The translations under genes and the position numbers were made by a program. This document shows, one piece after another, positions 18,422 to 31,700 of a stretch of DNA of 36,242 bases; positions within the stretch are counted from its first letter, which is position 1; the number at the start of each line of letters is the position of its first letter. The notes below the pieces were generated by a model. It was not told the DNA's origin. It worked only from the letters and a program-made list of their open reading frames with translations, and did no database searches. Origin of the DNA: a bacterium (GTDB lineage: Bacteria; Spirochaetota; Spirochaetia; Treponematales; Rectinemataceae); assembly GCA_021782015.1 (NCBI GenBank), contig JAJXVS010000004.1, forward strand, positions 1 to 36,242. The letters run 5' to 3'.

Positions 18422-18610
18422 ACAGACATACATATCTCGCGTTTTTGAGATGTCAAGATGAAAAGATGATTTTCTGCAGGCCCTTTGGATCCCCTACCGG
18501 GAAACTCGAAGGCTTCGGCGGAGAAGCGGCAACCGGGTTTCCACGGCGTGCAGATCCTTGTCGGCCGCGGAGATGGAAATGGCGCAGCAGGGACGCGCGA
18601 AAATGGTCCT

Positions 18611-19708
18611 TCATCTCTTCTTTGCGAAATTGAAGGCTGCCTGGATCTCCCCCAAGAGGTTGCTGGAGGGAATCGATCCGGGCAGGCGCTCGGTGAGCGG
18701 GAAAAATCGAAGCGCGGCGCGAGCCGCGTCGCGCACGGCCGCGCTGTCCCCGTCAATTTCGGAGGTCGACTGGCTGACGGCCATCCATTTGAGGCGAACA
18801 CCTACCTCGATTTGGAACTCGGGCGAGCAGAGAAGCTTTAACAAAGCTTCCAATCCCTTGGATTTTTTTGCGTCGCCATAGACTTCGAGGAAGAGAGCCT
18901 GGCCGGCCAGGGCCGTCTGCCCCGAATCGTAGCTTCGTCGCCAGGCGGAGAAGCGACGCTGGAGAACTCCCCTCGAGATCTCGAAAGATCTGTAGGTCGT
19001 GCCGAAGACATATGGCGACCCGGCCTTTCGCCAGATGTCCAGATCGCCAGGGGCGAAGTTCCAGGTCGAGGACACCCATGCCGATAAGGTGGTCAGGTTC
19101 GAGACCCGCGACAGCCCCCGCTGCCACGCGGCATTGCTTTGTGAAAACCAACCCTCCAGGTGGGGGGCGGGCGATTGCGGAGAGGATTCGCCGAGGAAGA
19201 AGACGGCCTCGCGATACATCGGCTGGCCTCCGGGCAGGGTCACCCGCCCCGCCCAGCGCTCCTCCCCAAGTTGATTCCAATTAGGAAGGTCTGGTGCTGC
19301 GGCACTGCCCTCGCGATAGTAGGCTTCGACGCCGACCGCATCGAAGAACAGGGGCAGCGCATCCCACGAACCATCCTTGGTCTGACCCAGGGCCGCGAAT
19401 ACGGACAGGGGGGCGTAGGCGGGAGGCAGGACAGCCGCGGGTATCGGGGAAGACCGGGGCGCGGCTTCGGGCAGGTTCCATCCCGGCGTCGAGGTGAGGC
19501 GCGCGACAAGGCCCTTGGCCGGCCAGGGATCGGCGTCGGGGAGGACGACAAGGCCCTCCAGGCCCTTCGCTTGTCGAGCCGCTTGCGCGGCAAGGGCTCC
19601 GACCTCCGCCGCCTCCGGGCTCACGAGGAGGCTGAGACGGGGGGAGCAGGAGGCGAGGAAAGAGAGGGCAATCGCAAGCGTCGCCAGCCCGATACCAGGG
19701 CGAATCAT
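18611..19708 (-). CDS. putative lipoprotein, distantly resembling a periplasmic solute-binding protein
   Basis: Lipobox-like LSFLASC; SBP-like sequence (PLFFDAVGVEAYYREG..., KKSKGLEALLKLLCSPEFQ). Start overlaps the stop of the 4.6k-aa gene by 4 bp. Confidence 0.65.
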   Translation of the reverse strand: MIRPGIGLATLAIALSFLASCSPRLSLLVSPEAAEVGALAAQAARQAKGLEGLVVLPDADPWPAKGLVARLTSTPGWNLPEAAPRSSPIPAAVLPPAYAPLSVFAALGQTKDGSWDALPLFFDAVGVEAYYREGSAAAPDLPNWNQLGEERWAGRVTLPGGQPMYREAVFFLGESSPQSPAPHLEGWFSQSNAAWQRGLSRVSNLTTLSAWVSSTWNFAPGDLDIWRKAGSPYVFGTTYRSFEISRGVLQRRFSAWRRSYDSGQTALAGQALFLEVYGDAKKSKGLEALLKLLCSPEFQIEVGVRLKWMAVSQSTSEIDGDSAAVRDAARAALRFFPLTERLPGSIPSSNLLGEIQAAFNFAKKR

Positions 19709-22700
19709 GGCTGGTACGCGTACTCAAGGCCTGCGTTCGTGGCATAGCCCAACACCGGGGTGAGGCCGTTCGGCGTTCCGAAGTTCTTGTACCCAATGCT
19801 GACAGTAAAGGTCTTCGGGCTATTGGTCGCGGGAACGGTCTGCACCTCCCAGGCTCCCGTATATTGGTCATTCACCGCCCCATTCTGGAATGTAGCGAAA
19901 TTGACCCGGGTGGCTAGCTTCACGCAAAATGATGTGCCGCTATAGGTCCCGGCATAATACGAAATGCTCGGGACATAGTTACCGCCAACCAAAGTCGTGC
20001 CAATTCGAAGGTATTGGCCGACGGAAAGATAGCTATCGACCGTCGCGAGTTGGGGGCTGGTGGATGCATAGCCGGGAAGATATGCGTAACACAGGTCCCC
20101 TGAGGAAGAGCGATAGTAGGCAATATGAACTCCGCCGCCTGCGTCGACCGTGATATCGCAATTCTGCCCTGCGAAACTGCTGTCTATGACGAGAGCATGG
20201 CTCGCCCATTGCCCAGATTGCGCCGCACTGGTGGGAGCGGTGTTATAGCTGTACCAAAGCCTTCGATTCGTCGAGTCGTACCAAACCGCCACAAGGGTAG
20301 AACGGTCAACGGGATTCAGGGCGATCGCGCTATACGCCCCGGAGGTCGCGGCTCCGGCAATCGTAATCGCTCCCGGCTGATCCCAAGGAATGGTGCTACT
20401 CGTGCCTTTGTCTGACAAGGCAGTTCCGCTCGGAATTGTGGAACGTCCATTCACGGTTCCGGTTCGCAGCATTACCTGATTGAGGACTGCATCGTAATAA
20501 CTGAGATAGGAGGTCGCCAGGTTGCCGGCTCCCAAAGCCGCCGCGGGATTGGCCAAGGCCGCCACAATATCGGGATTCTGGAAACGATTCGAATTCGTGT
20601 TTGCCACCGTCCCATCGCTCGACAGGGAAGCAAAGCGCGAGGTGTAGGTTCCCCCGTCATAACCACCTGTATAGCTGCTCGCGCCAGAACCCGGTTGATT
20701 CGAGAAGAAACACCCGCTCGACCAATTCACGATCCTTCCTCCTCCCGCCGTGATATCCCCGCTATTGCCTTCCCCGAAGGTATCCCCCTGCTCATCGTAG
20801 GCGAAGGCAGTGTCGTAATAACGCGTAGGATTGCTCTGGAATTGCTGGGGCGTCTGAGTGCCGGAATCCGTCATGTAGAAATAATTCTCGCTGCTGTCGT
20901 AGGTCCAGCCGATGTATTGGTTCGAGGCGGTCGCGGAATTGACGATACGCATGCTCGGATATCGTATCGAGGCGTCTGTCGAGACCGAGGTGATGCTCCA
21001 CACGGTGAGATTGCGATCGTCGGTCAGAAGATTGTTGTTTACGTTGTTGGGTTCGTCGTTGTAGTAGTAGGGCTGGCCAGCCCCGGTGAGAACATAGGCA
21101 GTGTTAACATTTGAATTATTGGTCGATGAGACTGCCGTTGGCGAACCTGCCGAAACTACCAGCCCGCCCGAAGTCGCCGTCGTACCGATTGAGGCGGTCA
21201 CCTCCGTGGTGGTCTTTCCGGCCACCGCTCCGACAGTAAGCGGAGTCCCGTTCAAGGCGACCGAGGTGGAAATCCCGTTGAAATTGTATCCATCAATTAT
21301 GATCGTCTCGTTCCTTTGCACCGGGTAGTAGCCCAGGGCGCTCCGGTTCGTCACGGACGGAACCGAACTGTAGGCGCTCGACAAAGCCGTAGTCACCTTT
21401 GAAATGTACGGCACCGCATCCACCAACGACTGCGCCGTGGCCGAGTTCTGCGCCGGGATCGGGTTGGCGTTGTAGGCCTTGAAGGTCACCGCGAGGTTTT
21501 TCCCGGTGACCGTGGACAGGGTAGAGCTGTCCCAGGTGAAGGTCCAGTTAACCTGTTGCCCGGAGAGGCCGAGGACCTGGTGGCTCGTGTCGATCGCGAC
21601 GCTCCAGCCCGTGCCTGAGAGTGGCGCCCAAGTGCCCCCCGAATATGTGGCAATACTGAACTCCAAGGAGCCGTTGTACCCAGGAATCGTCGCGGTGATC
21701 TTTGTCATGGCCTGGTCGTTCCATGCGCTGCCGAGGAAGACCACCTGGCCCGAGATAGACGCCGCGCCGGAGGTGTAGGGGCTCGTGTAATCGATGTGTC
21801 CGCCGCTCGGGCCGATGTTCTGGCCGTAGGTCGAAACCGGTCCGGTCTGGAAGGCTTTGCCCGTCGTATAGGGGTTGGTCGTCGGCAGAAGGTACTGCGT
21901 GCCGAAGGGCGCCACGCCGATGGCCGGGGTTCCGTGGTCCGCGTTCTGGATGTTCATGTTGATCGCAACACTGTACGACTGAGGAATCGTGACCGTGGCG
22001 TCGGTGACGGTCAGGACGAAGCTCGCCCCGTTGGAGGTCGAAGTGTCGGCTATTGCCGGCGAAACCGTGGTCGGATTGAAGGTCACCGTCGCGCCGTTGC
22101 TGCTGAGGCCCGTCACCGTTCCCTGCGACCAATAGTTGACGCCCCCGCAGGTCAGCTTGTAGCTCAAGGCGCCGTTCGGAGTGGTGGTCCCGTTGCCGTA
22201 GACCGAGCTGACATTGAAGGAGAGGGTGTTCCCCTCGGCGATGAAGCCGGTGTTTGGAAGAGAGGCTGCGGTGCAGGATTGGGTAACAGCCGTGCCGCCG
22301 ACGCTCGTTCCCAGCGTCACGCTGCCGAATTTCGGGCCGTTGTTCTGCACGAAAATCCGATAGGTGTAATGCGTCGCATTTCCCGCGATATCGAAGACCG
22401 TGTAGGCGAGGGTGTAGGGACCGTCGGCCAATTTGGTGGTGTCGAGCTGAATGCCCCAGGTCGTACTGCTGCCGCTCAACCCCATCATCTCAGTTACGCC
22501 CGTGATGCCTGAACCTACGTAGGCGCCGCTCGTCATCGTTGCGATGTCGACATAAAAGCCGCCAACAGTCGTCGACGGCCAGGTTTGTGTGCGTCCCTGG
22601 TAATCAATATAGGTATAGGTACTTGTCGGAATCGAAGACCCTCCCGCAAGCGGCACGGCGTTCCCCGAACCATCGAGGAGATAGACGTAGATATCCTTGA

Positions 22701-25700
22701 TTCCCGATACGGTCCCGGAGGTTGCCGAAATATCGGTCGCGGAACTCGATATCGTCTGGGCCGCGCCGGTGAGTACTCCGTAGACGTTCGAGGAACTGTC
22801 GGTGACAGTACCAAGCCCCGTCGGTGTGCCGGCCAAAGGCGCGAAATTATCCACGCTCACACCGGCGGGACTGGTCGTGACCTGGGCCGTAGGCGTGGTG
22901 AGATCGGCTGCCTGGAGATTGAACCCCAGGGTGCCGGAAAAATAGGCGCCGGTCGTGAGGCTCGGATACACCGTGGATGAATTGATGGTAATTGCGATCG
23001 AGTACTGGAACTTTCCGCTTGCGTCGCTCTCGATGGCTTGCGCCCCGGTCGGCACGCTGCCGGCGGATGATACGGTGAACACCGTGCCCACGACCGGGGT
23101 GATCGTGCTTCCAAGCCCGAGGGCAGCCCAAGGATTGGTCCCCGGCGTGGTATTCACGCCGGGAGCGACAATGAGAAGCTTGTAAGATTGGCCAGCCGCA
23201 TAAGTAACGGCGGCTCCGGAGACGAGCTGCCCCAGGGCGGCGATCGAGTAGGTATAGCCATTGCCCGTCGTGCCACTCGTGGAAAACGGGATGGCTGTCA
23301 CCGTTCCGCTCGCAGTCGTGACGGCGTAAAGGCTGCTCGTGCCGCTGAAAGGTCCCGTATCGACGAGACTGAGATTCGATAGGCCGACAGGGGTGCTCGC
23401 CGTTCCCGACAACGTGAAGGTGCCCCGGGCGTCCATCGATTGCGTATAGGACAGGGCGCTGCCGCCCTGGGGAGTTATCGTTGCAATTGTTACAGTCGGA
23501 AAGGTATTGTTGAAGGTCATCGTGAGGGGGCTCGCGAGGTAACCGGTGAAATTGCCCCGCGGTCCGCCGAAGGAGGTCGCGCTCCACGCCCTCCCCGTGA
23601 CGGAGATGGTTTGAGATGACCGGCCCGGCAGGGGATAGACGTTGCCCACGTTAATGTCATAATACCAAGAAACACTTGTGCCAGAGGTCATCAGCGTTAC
23701 CGGGGCCCACTGATCGACCGCGTAAGTCACCCCGGTACCGGAGGTGAAGCTGACTGCCGAGCCTCCGGCAGTCGCGGCAACCTGGAATGATGTCGTGGTC
23801 GAGGTCGCCCCGACGACATAGTAGGCCTTGCCCGCCGTCGCGCCGCCGGGAAGGGTCGGGATCTGCGCCACGCTCTTGATGTAGACCACCGCGTTTGCGG
23901 GCAGTGGGCTTGCGAGGGCGGAAATCAGCGTGAAGGTGGCGGAACTCGTCAGCACGCTCGTCGGGATCGAAGTCGGAGGCGTCGAGCCATTCGTCGGATC
24001 CACGTAGACTTCGGCGCCATAGACGCCGACCGGCTGGGTCGCCGTGCCGTAAATGCGCTGCTGGCCGCCGAAGGTCTGCGCGTTCGCGGGCGAACTGATG
24101 CTTATCGTGGGCGTATTCGCGTTGGAGTTATAAACGAAGTAGTCTGTCGCCTGGACTTGATTGCCCGCGTTGTCGACGGCCTGAAAATGGATCGGGATCA
24201 GCCAGTAGTCGAGCGAAAGCAGTGTCTGGCCGTTCAGGTCGCACGGATATGCGTTCGTCGTGTTCGCATAGCCGCTGATGTCGCCCAGGGTCAGCACCCA
24301 ATTCGAGGCCGAGGCGCCAGCCTGGTAGGTTCCCGTCTTTCCTATATAGTATTTAATATTCTGGCTCACGCCGCTGCCCGAATCGACGGTGGTGCCGGCG
24401 ATGGAGACCAGCCCCTGAAGAGGACTGCCTGAGGCCCCGACGGCAATCGTGCCGAGGGTGGGGGAGTTCGCGGCCGAAATCGAGGTCGTGGAGGGGCTGT
24501 TCATCGAGATGACGGGCGCTTGGTTGTCGAGACTGTAGCTCCTGCTGATGACGCTCGTCTTGCCGTTCGCGGAAACGACCTGCGCATAGACGGTGAAGGC
24601 GCCATTGCCGACGCCGCCAAGAGATATGCCGGGCAGCAGCCAACCCAGGTTCAGCGAGGGACTATAGACTGTGGCCGCAGCAGCGGCGCTGAAATTGAGG
24701 ATGGTACCTCCGCCCGCTGCCGTGGACAGAACGAAACTCGACCCCGAAACACTTTGTACGTAGTAGGGCGTTCCAACCCCTATGGCGGGCGTAGCCGATG
24801 GCGGAGTCCCGGTGAAATAAACCACATCGCCGTTTGAGAAGAGGGGCGAAGTGCTGGAAATCCCTGTTCCTCCCGCGACGGAGAGGGCCGGACTAGGAGG
24901 GATCGAGCCTGAGCCGAAATTCGTTCCCGCCTTGGCGACCAAGAGACCGGAGCCCGCCCCGGTGAGCGTCACACCCGAGAGAGTGAACTCGTCCACGCCC
25001 GAAGTCGCGGATGAGGAGGCAAGGCTCGCCACCGCGTAGGTCGAGGTGGAGGACAAAAAGCCGCCACCGGAAAGGGTCGGCATCACCGATCCGGCGACAT
25101 AGACCAAATCACCGACGGCAAAACCGTGGGGCAGGCTGGTCTGGAAGGTCCCGGTGGCCGGATTGACGCCGATGACGGAAAAGGCCGGAAGCGCGTTCGA
25201 GGCGCCGAAGGAAGGCGAGGAACCGCTCGTCGCGAGGACGCTCACGCCCGTCACGTTCGCACTATCCTGCGCCGTGCCGGTCAGGGTGAAAGATGCGCTG
25301 ACCCAACTGCCCAGTGCCGGCGAGGCGAGGGAGCCGGATGGCGACGCGTTCGAGATGAAGAACTGCACCTGTGCAGGGGATGCAGTCGTGTTCGGGCCGA
25401 CCGCGACATCGGTGGCGCTGATCGCCACCCGGTATTTCCCGTCGGGAAGGGCGAGCGTCGACAAAGGAATAGACCAATTATAATTAAGTGGATTGCCGGC
25501 GACGACTGTCGGTCCGGAGGATGTCATCGTGTTCCACACCTGGCTCGCGGGATTGTAGACGCTGAGCGTCCAGGAATAGGAGGCGATGCCCGAGGCGTCG
25601 CTCAGAGTTCCGGAGAGGCTTGGCGTCGCAGAGGTCGAAACCACGGTCGGATACCCCGGACCCGAGGTGGCGATGTTGCCGTAGGAGATGCCAGGAGCCA

Positions 25701-28700
25701 TCGTGTCCTTGACGAAGGTTCTCGGCGCCGTCGTCACCCTGCCGGCGATATCGGTCGCCGTCAGGGTGAGCGTGTGCGTGCCTTCCGACAGACCCGCCCA
25801 ATTCCATGAAGGATAGGTCCAGGCCCCAGCGCTCGCGAAGACATCGACGGGAGTATTCGTATCGAGTTGGATCGTCGCCGCCGTCAAGTTGGCGTCGCTC
25901 GCCGCTCCGGTCGGGGCACCGATGTCGGTCGACGCGATCTCGCCGGCAACGGGAATCGTGATCGTCGCGCTCGGCGCCGCGGTATCGATGTAGAATTCGC
26001 AGACACGCGCGGCCATGACATTGGGAACCGGCGAGGCGCGATCCTGGGCGGTGAGGGTGAGGCGATAGTGGCCGTCCGCGTAGCCGGTCAGATCGACGGT
26101 CCAGGGAAAATTGGTTGAATTGGCGGTTGTTCCAAGGCTCGTGACCGCCTGTTTGGAAACCCATGCCCCGCCCGTGTACTGATCGATGGCGTAGCTGGCC
26201 GAGGCGACTCCGGTCGCGTCCGAGACCGTCCCCGATACTTTGGTGGCGGTCTGGAGGTACACGGTCCAGGGCGCGGCGATCGCCAGATTCGCGAAGGCCG
26301 CCGAGGGCGCCACTGTGTCTTTAATGAAGGCGAAGCTCGTGTCGAAGGTCTTCCCCGCCTTGTCGATCGCGCGGGCGTAGAGGGTATGCGCCCCTTCGGG
26401 AATGGCCGCGAAGGTGGAGGGAGCCCCCGAAAGGCCGTTGAAGAAGCTGGCGGGAGCGGCTCCGAGATCGAAGGACCAGGCCGTCGTTTTCGTCAAATCT
26501 ATCGCAACTGTTCCGGCATGCGAGGCGCTGAACGCGGGATCGTCAATGGCGAGAAGCACGGACGCGATGCCGTTTGTCGCCGTCGCCACACTCGCGTCGG
26601 GCGGATCGGTCGCGAGTCCCGAGGCCGCGAAGGACGCGCTGAATATCCCCGAAGCAGCCGTGGTCGAGAAATCCAGCGTGGGCAGGCCCTGGTCGATCGT
26701 GACACGCGAGGCGATGGCCGCGCTCACATTGCCCGCCAGATCGGTGGCCCGCGCGAGGAGAAGATAGCTTCCTTCGCTCAGCGTAGTCGAATTGAGAGTG
26801 GTGTTCCATGTCGAAGCGCCGTAGGTCGCGGCGGTCCAAGCTCCGGCCTTGGCCGCGAAAAAGGCAGTCGCGCCGGCACCGGGAGTCAGCACAGCGCCCC
26901 CGTTCGTAGCGGAAATTTCGAAGCTCGTAGCGGTGAGCCCCGTCGCACTCACCCAATAGGGAACATTCGCAGAGATGCCGGAAGGCAGGCTGCCGCCGGA
27001 ATACGGAGAAAAATAGACAAGGTCGCCTGCCGACAACCCATGGGCGGTCGCTGCGGTGAAGTTCGAGGTCGAGAGGGAAAGCGAGATGCCGCGGGCGATT
27101 TGCCAATCTACGCTCGCGACGCCGGCCGGAGTGCCTCCGCCGCCCAAATCCGTTGCGCCGCCGCCGATGGCAACCATGCTGCCCGAAATCGCCCCTCCGC
27201 CCGCGGGCATGGTTATCGTCGGCGTGGGAGGGGTTCGGTCGACGAGGAAGGAAAAGGTCTGCGTTCCCACTCTCTGTCCCGTGCTCAGAGCCTCGACCGT
27301 CAGCGTGTGCGCTCCTTCCGTCATCGTGGCAGCGGCCACAGAGATCGCGTTGAGACCGGCGGTCGAGAAGCTGAAAGTACCGGGGACGACGCCGCTCATG
27401 GCGGTATAGGAACCCGAATCCAGCTTGTATTGGACGACCGAAAGGTTGTTGGAGGAAGCGCTTCCCGACAGGCTGAAACTCGAATTCACCGAAGTGGCCG
27501 GCGCCGTCGACAGGAGGCTGGAAACGACCGGATTATTCCTGTCGAGGCGGAACCAGACAGTCGCTGAGCTGCCGATGTTCGGCGTCGCGAGTGTGTCGGA
27601 GGCACTCAGCGTTATGCGATAGAGTCCGTCCGTGGTGAAGGGCGAAACGGAGAGATCCTTCGAGAAGGTGACGCTGAGCGGTGTCGAACCGGCGGTCGAG
27701 AGGGCCGTCGAAGCCTGGGCCGTCGTCCAGGTGCTGCCGTTGTCGGCCGAGAACTCCACCACGGACTGCACGGCACCGACTCCGGTTGAATCAGTTATAG
27801 TGCCTATGATTTTTGGCGAACTGTCAACCAGGGACAGCGCCGTCGAGGCCGTGTTCTTGGTTGGGTCGATATTGCCAAAGGTCACGACGGGTGGCTGCGT
27901 GTCGACCGCAACGGTCCTCGTGATCGACTTCACGTTGCCCGCCAGGTCCCTGGCCGTAAATAGATAGGAATGAGTACCATCGGCGGGCAACGAGGAGACG
28001 GGATAGGTCCACGAGCCTGAACCGAAGGTCAGGGCCGTCGGCGGACTGGCTCCATCGACGCTCACCGTGAGGCTGGCGAGTCCGCTCGCGGCGTCGGAGA
28101 CATTTCCCGCGAGGGTGAAGACCGAATTCACCGTCGAAGGCACGCTGTCCGTAGATGACAGGCTCGGCGCGGTCTTGTCGAACCCGAAATCCGTCTTCGC
28201 GGATAGGGCCTCGGCCGCTGTCGTCCAGTTGCCGTCGTTGTCGACGGCCTTGACCCACAGCGTCTTCGTTCCCTCCATCGTCAGGCTCAGGCTAGCCCCG
28301 AAGCTTACCGTCCCCGTCGCCTTCGTCCACAAGGATCCAGTAGCCGTCGGATCATCAGTACTATGATCGGTTGGCGAACTCGCCAGGTACAGCCCATCCA
28401 CCAGCACGTACACCGACTTGACCCCGGACCCCGAACCATCGTTGGCAACCCCCGTCACGCCCAGCGAGGAGCTGGCAACCCATGTCATCGGCGTCGTAGT
28501 TGCAGGTGATGTGATCGTCAGCTGTGGCGACATCGTGTCAACTGTCATGGGAAACGGACCGCTCTGCGTCATCTTCCCCGCCGCGTCCGTCGCCGTGAAG
28601 GTAAAGGAGTAAATCCCGTCGTTTGTATGCGTGGCCGCGTCAATCCCGCCCGCGAAGGGCGTCCAGCCCCACGCGTTGCCCGGCGTTGCGTGGACGCTAT

Positions 28701-31700
28701 CCGTCACCTTGATCGGCGCCGTCGTCGCGGCTCCTCCGTTCTTCGAATAGCTCACCGACAGCGATCCCGATGTAGCCAACAGGTACGAATCCCAAACCGT
28801 CCCCGCGATCCCCACGAACGATGAAGCCGTCGCGGCCGTAACCGTGGTGGGTGGAGCCGTCACCGCAAGGTTCGGCGGACTGTAGTCGACCCCGAAGTTG
28901 ACCGCCGCGTTCGTCACAACGTTCCCCGCCGCGTCGGTCGCCCGCACCATCACCCCGTGGGGTCCTTCCGCCATCCCCGTCATCGTGGCCGTCCAGGTCC
29001 CCGCAACGTTGGTGCCCGACGTATCCGTCCAGGCTGCCGCGTTCCAGGTGCTTCCCCCATCCAGGCTGAACTGCACGCTGGCCACGCCCGAAGCCCCCGC
29101 GTTCGGGTCCGTTGCGCTTCCCCCGATCGTGTAGGCGCTCGACGAGATCCACGCCGGCAGGGCATTCATGCTCACCGTCGGCGCAGTTGTGTCGATCGTA
29201 TAAGTTCGGCTGACGGTGCTCGTTTTGCCGGCGGCGTCCATCGCCGTCAGCAAATAGGTATAGGTTCCGTCCACGACACCACCGAGGGGCAAAGCCACCG
29301 AGGTGTAGCCGGCGGACTTCGCCCCGGAGAGAACCACCGTGGGAGTAAAGCCCACAACCTGCGCCGTTCCTCCATTTTTGCTTTCTGTAATGCCGAGCGA
29401 AGCGATGGCGTTGCCGTCCGCCACCGTGCCCGACAGTGCGAAACTTGCCTTGGTGAAGTTCGTCGCCGCATGAATTTCGGCGAGGACCGGAGGCGCCTGG
29501 TCCACGCCGAAATCCCTTGTCTTCGCCGTCTCGACGTTGCCCACCGCATCCGTCGCCGCCACGTACAACGTGAACTCGCCCTCGCCGATCCCGCCCATCC
29601 CGCTCAGCGTCACCGTCCCGTTCCAGTTCGTCGTGCCCCCGGCCTGCGTCCAGCCCGTCTTCGAGAAGGCCGGCGCCGCGCTCCCCTTCGTCACAATTGT
29701 GTAGTATACCCCCGTTACCCCGGTCGCTCCGCTCCCCGCGTCCGCCGAGGTCCCATTGATCGCCGCCGTCGTCCCCGACAGCCAATACGCCGCGTTCGCA
29801 CCAGTCAATGCCGCCGTCGGCGTCGCGATGCCGCTCACCGGCGCCGTCGTGTCGATCGTCACCGTCCGCGTCACGCTCGTCGTCTTCCCCGCGATGTCCC
29901 TCGCCGTGAACACGAAACCATGCACACCGTCCGCCAGCCCTCCGCCTCCCACCGCCACAGCCAGCGTCCACGATCCCGCCGTTCCACCGGCCGTGTACGG
30001 AGCGCTCGTCATCGCCAATACGTCCTGCGCCGCGCCTCCGTCCACCGACACCGTCAGCGAATGCGCCCCGGCAAGGGCGTCCGTATCGCTCGCCGTCCCC
30101 GCGAAATGTATCGCCCCATTCGTGCTCATCGCATAACTCGCCGGGTTCGTGCCCCCGCCTACCCCGGTCTCCTGCATCACAGGCGGATTCAAATCGTAGA
30201 AGAATCCGATCGTCTGGCTCGCCTGGTTCCCCAGCTTGTCCGTCGACCGCACCTTCAGCGTCTTCGCTCCCTCCGTCGTCCCCAGACTCACCGCGGCGCT
30301 CCAGGAGGTCCCGCTCACGCTCACATCGTGCCCCGATCCGCTCGCCGTCCCGATCCAGCTCACTCCTCCGTCCAGGCTGTACTCAACCGCATTCGCCGCG
30401 GCCAATCCAACCCCTCCCGTGTCGGTCGAGGTCCCCTGGATCGTGTAGCTCGAATTGGCGGCAGATTCGTTCACCACCGGAGCCGTCACCACCAGCGCCG
30501 GCGGCGTCGTGTCGATCTGCACCTGCCGCGTCACCGTCGCCGTCTTTCCCGCAATGTCCGTCAAGGTGAAACTAAAGACATAAATACCATCATTCGTGTG
30601 TCCGATCGCGTCGACTCCGGCGGGAAAGGGTGTCCAGGACCAGACGTTCCCCGGTGCGGCGTGGCTGGAGTCCGTCAGGTTGATTGTCGCACCCGTCGGC
30701 GTCCCTCCGTTTCTCGTGTAGGAGACCGCCAGCGACGAGGAGGTCGCCAGCGCGTTCGAGTCCCAGGCGGTTCCCGCAAAGCCCGGAAACCCGTTCGTCC
30801 CCGAAGCCGCATAGACCGAAGGATCGATCGCCGGCGTTCCCACCCCGAGATTCGGCGGATTGAAATCCACACCGAAGGTCCTTTGCGAAAGAGTCGTAGA
30901 ATTGCCGGCGGCGTCCACAAGCTTGACGACGACGGTATGAAGGCCCTCCGACAGGCCTTTCAGCGTGGCAGACCATGTACCACTTAGGTTCTTGCCACCG
31001 GAGGTATCGGTCCAGTCGGCGTTCGCCCAGGCTCCCCCATCGAGCTGATACGTCACGGAGGCGAGCCCCGACGCGCTCGCGCTGCTCCCGTCGCTGGCGG
31101 TTCCCCCTATCGTGTACTCACCGACCCCGGTCCAGGTCGTTGCCGCCGGAGGCGCCAAAACGGTGCCCGTGGGCGGCGTCTTGTCGATCATGACAATTCG
31201 TTGTAATTGCGCGGTCTTGCCGGCGACATCGGTCGCTGTGACGGTATAGGTGTATACCCCGTCATTCGCCCCGACTGTCGGCAACTGCTGTGTCTGCCAG
31301 GTCTCATGCCTGCCTGCGACGTCGCCGGATGCGGCAACGACCGAGCGGGTAACCGTCGCGTTGACGGCGGCCGCGGAACCAACCTGTTCGGTGACGGCGA
31401 GGGATGCAATTGCATTCGTATCCGCGACGCTTCCGCCGAGCGTAAAGGTCGAGGTGCTCGCCGAGGTCGCGGAATGCGACTCCGTCACCGTGGGCGGATT
31501 TTGATCCACGCCGAAATCCCTCGTTTTCGCCGTCTCGACGTTGCCCACCGCGTCCAGGCCCGCCACGCAAAGGGTGAATTGCCCTTCGCCGAGGCCGCCC
31601 GCTCCGCTGAGCTTGAGCGTGCCGCTCCAGTTGAGGGTGCCGCCAGCTGCCACCCAGACGCCGTTCGAGGAAGAGAATGCCGGCGTCGCGCTCCCCTTGG

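Noticed and set aside
28957-30987. 676-aa + strand ORF opposite the giant lipoprotein gene
   Set aside because: Arg/Pro-rich, no recognisable motif; explained by high GC and codon bias of the opposite coding strand.
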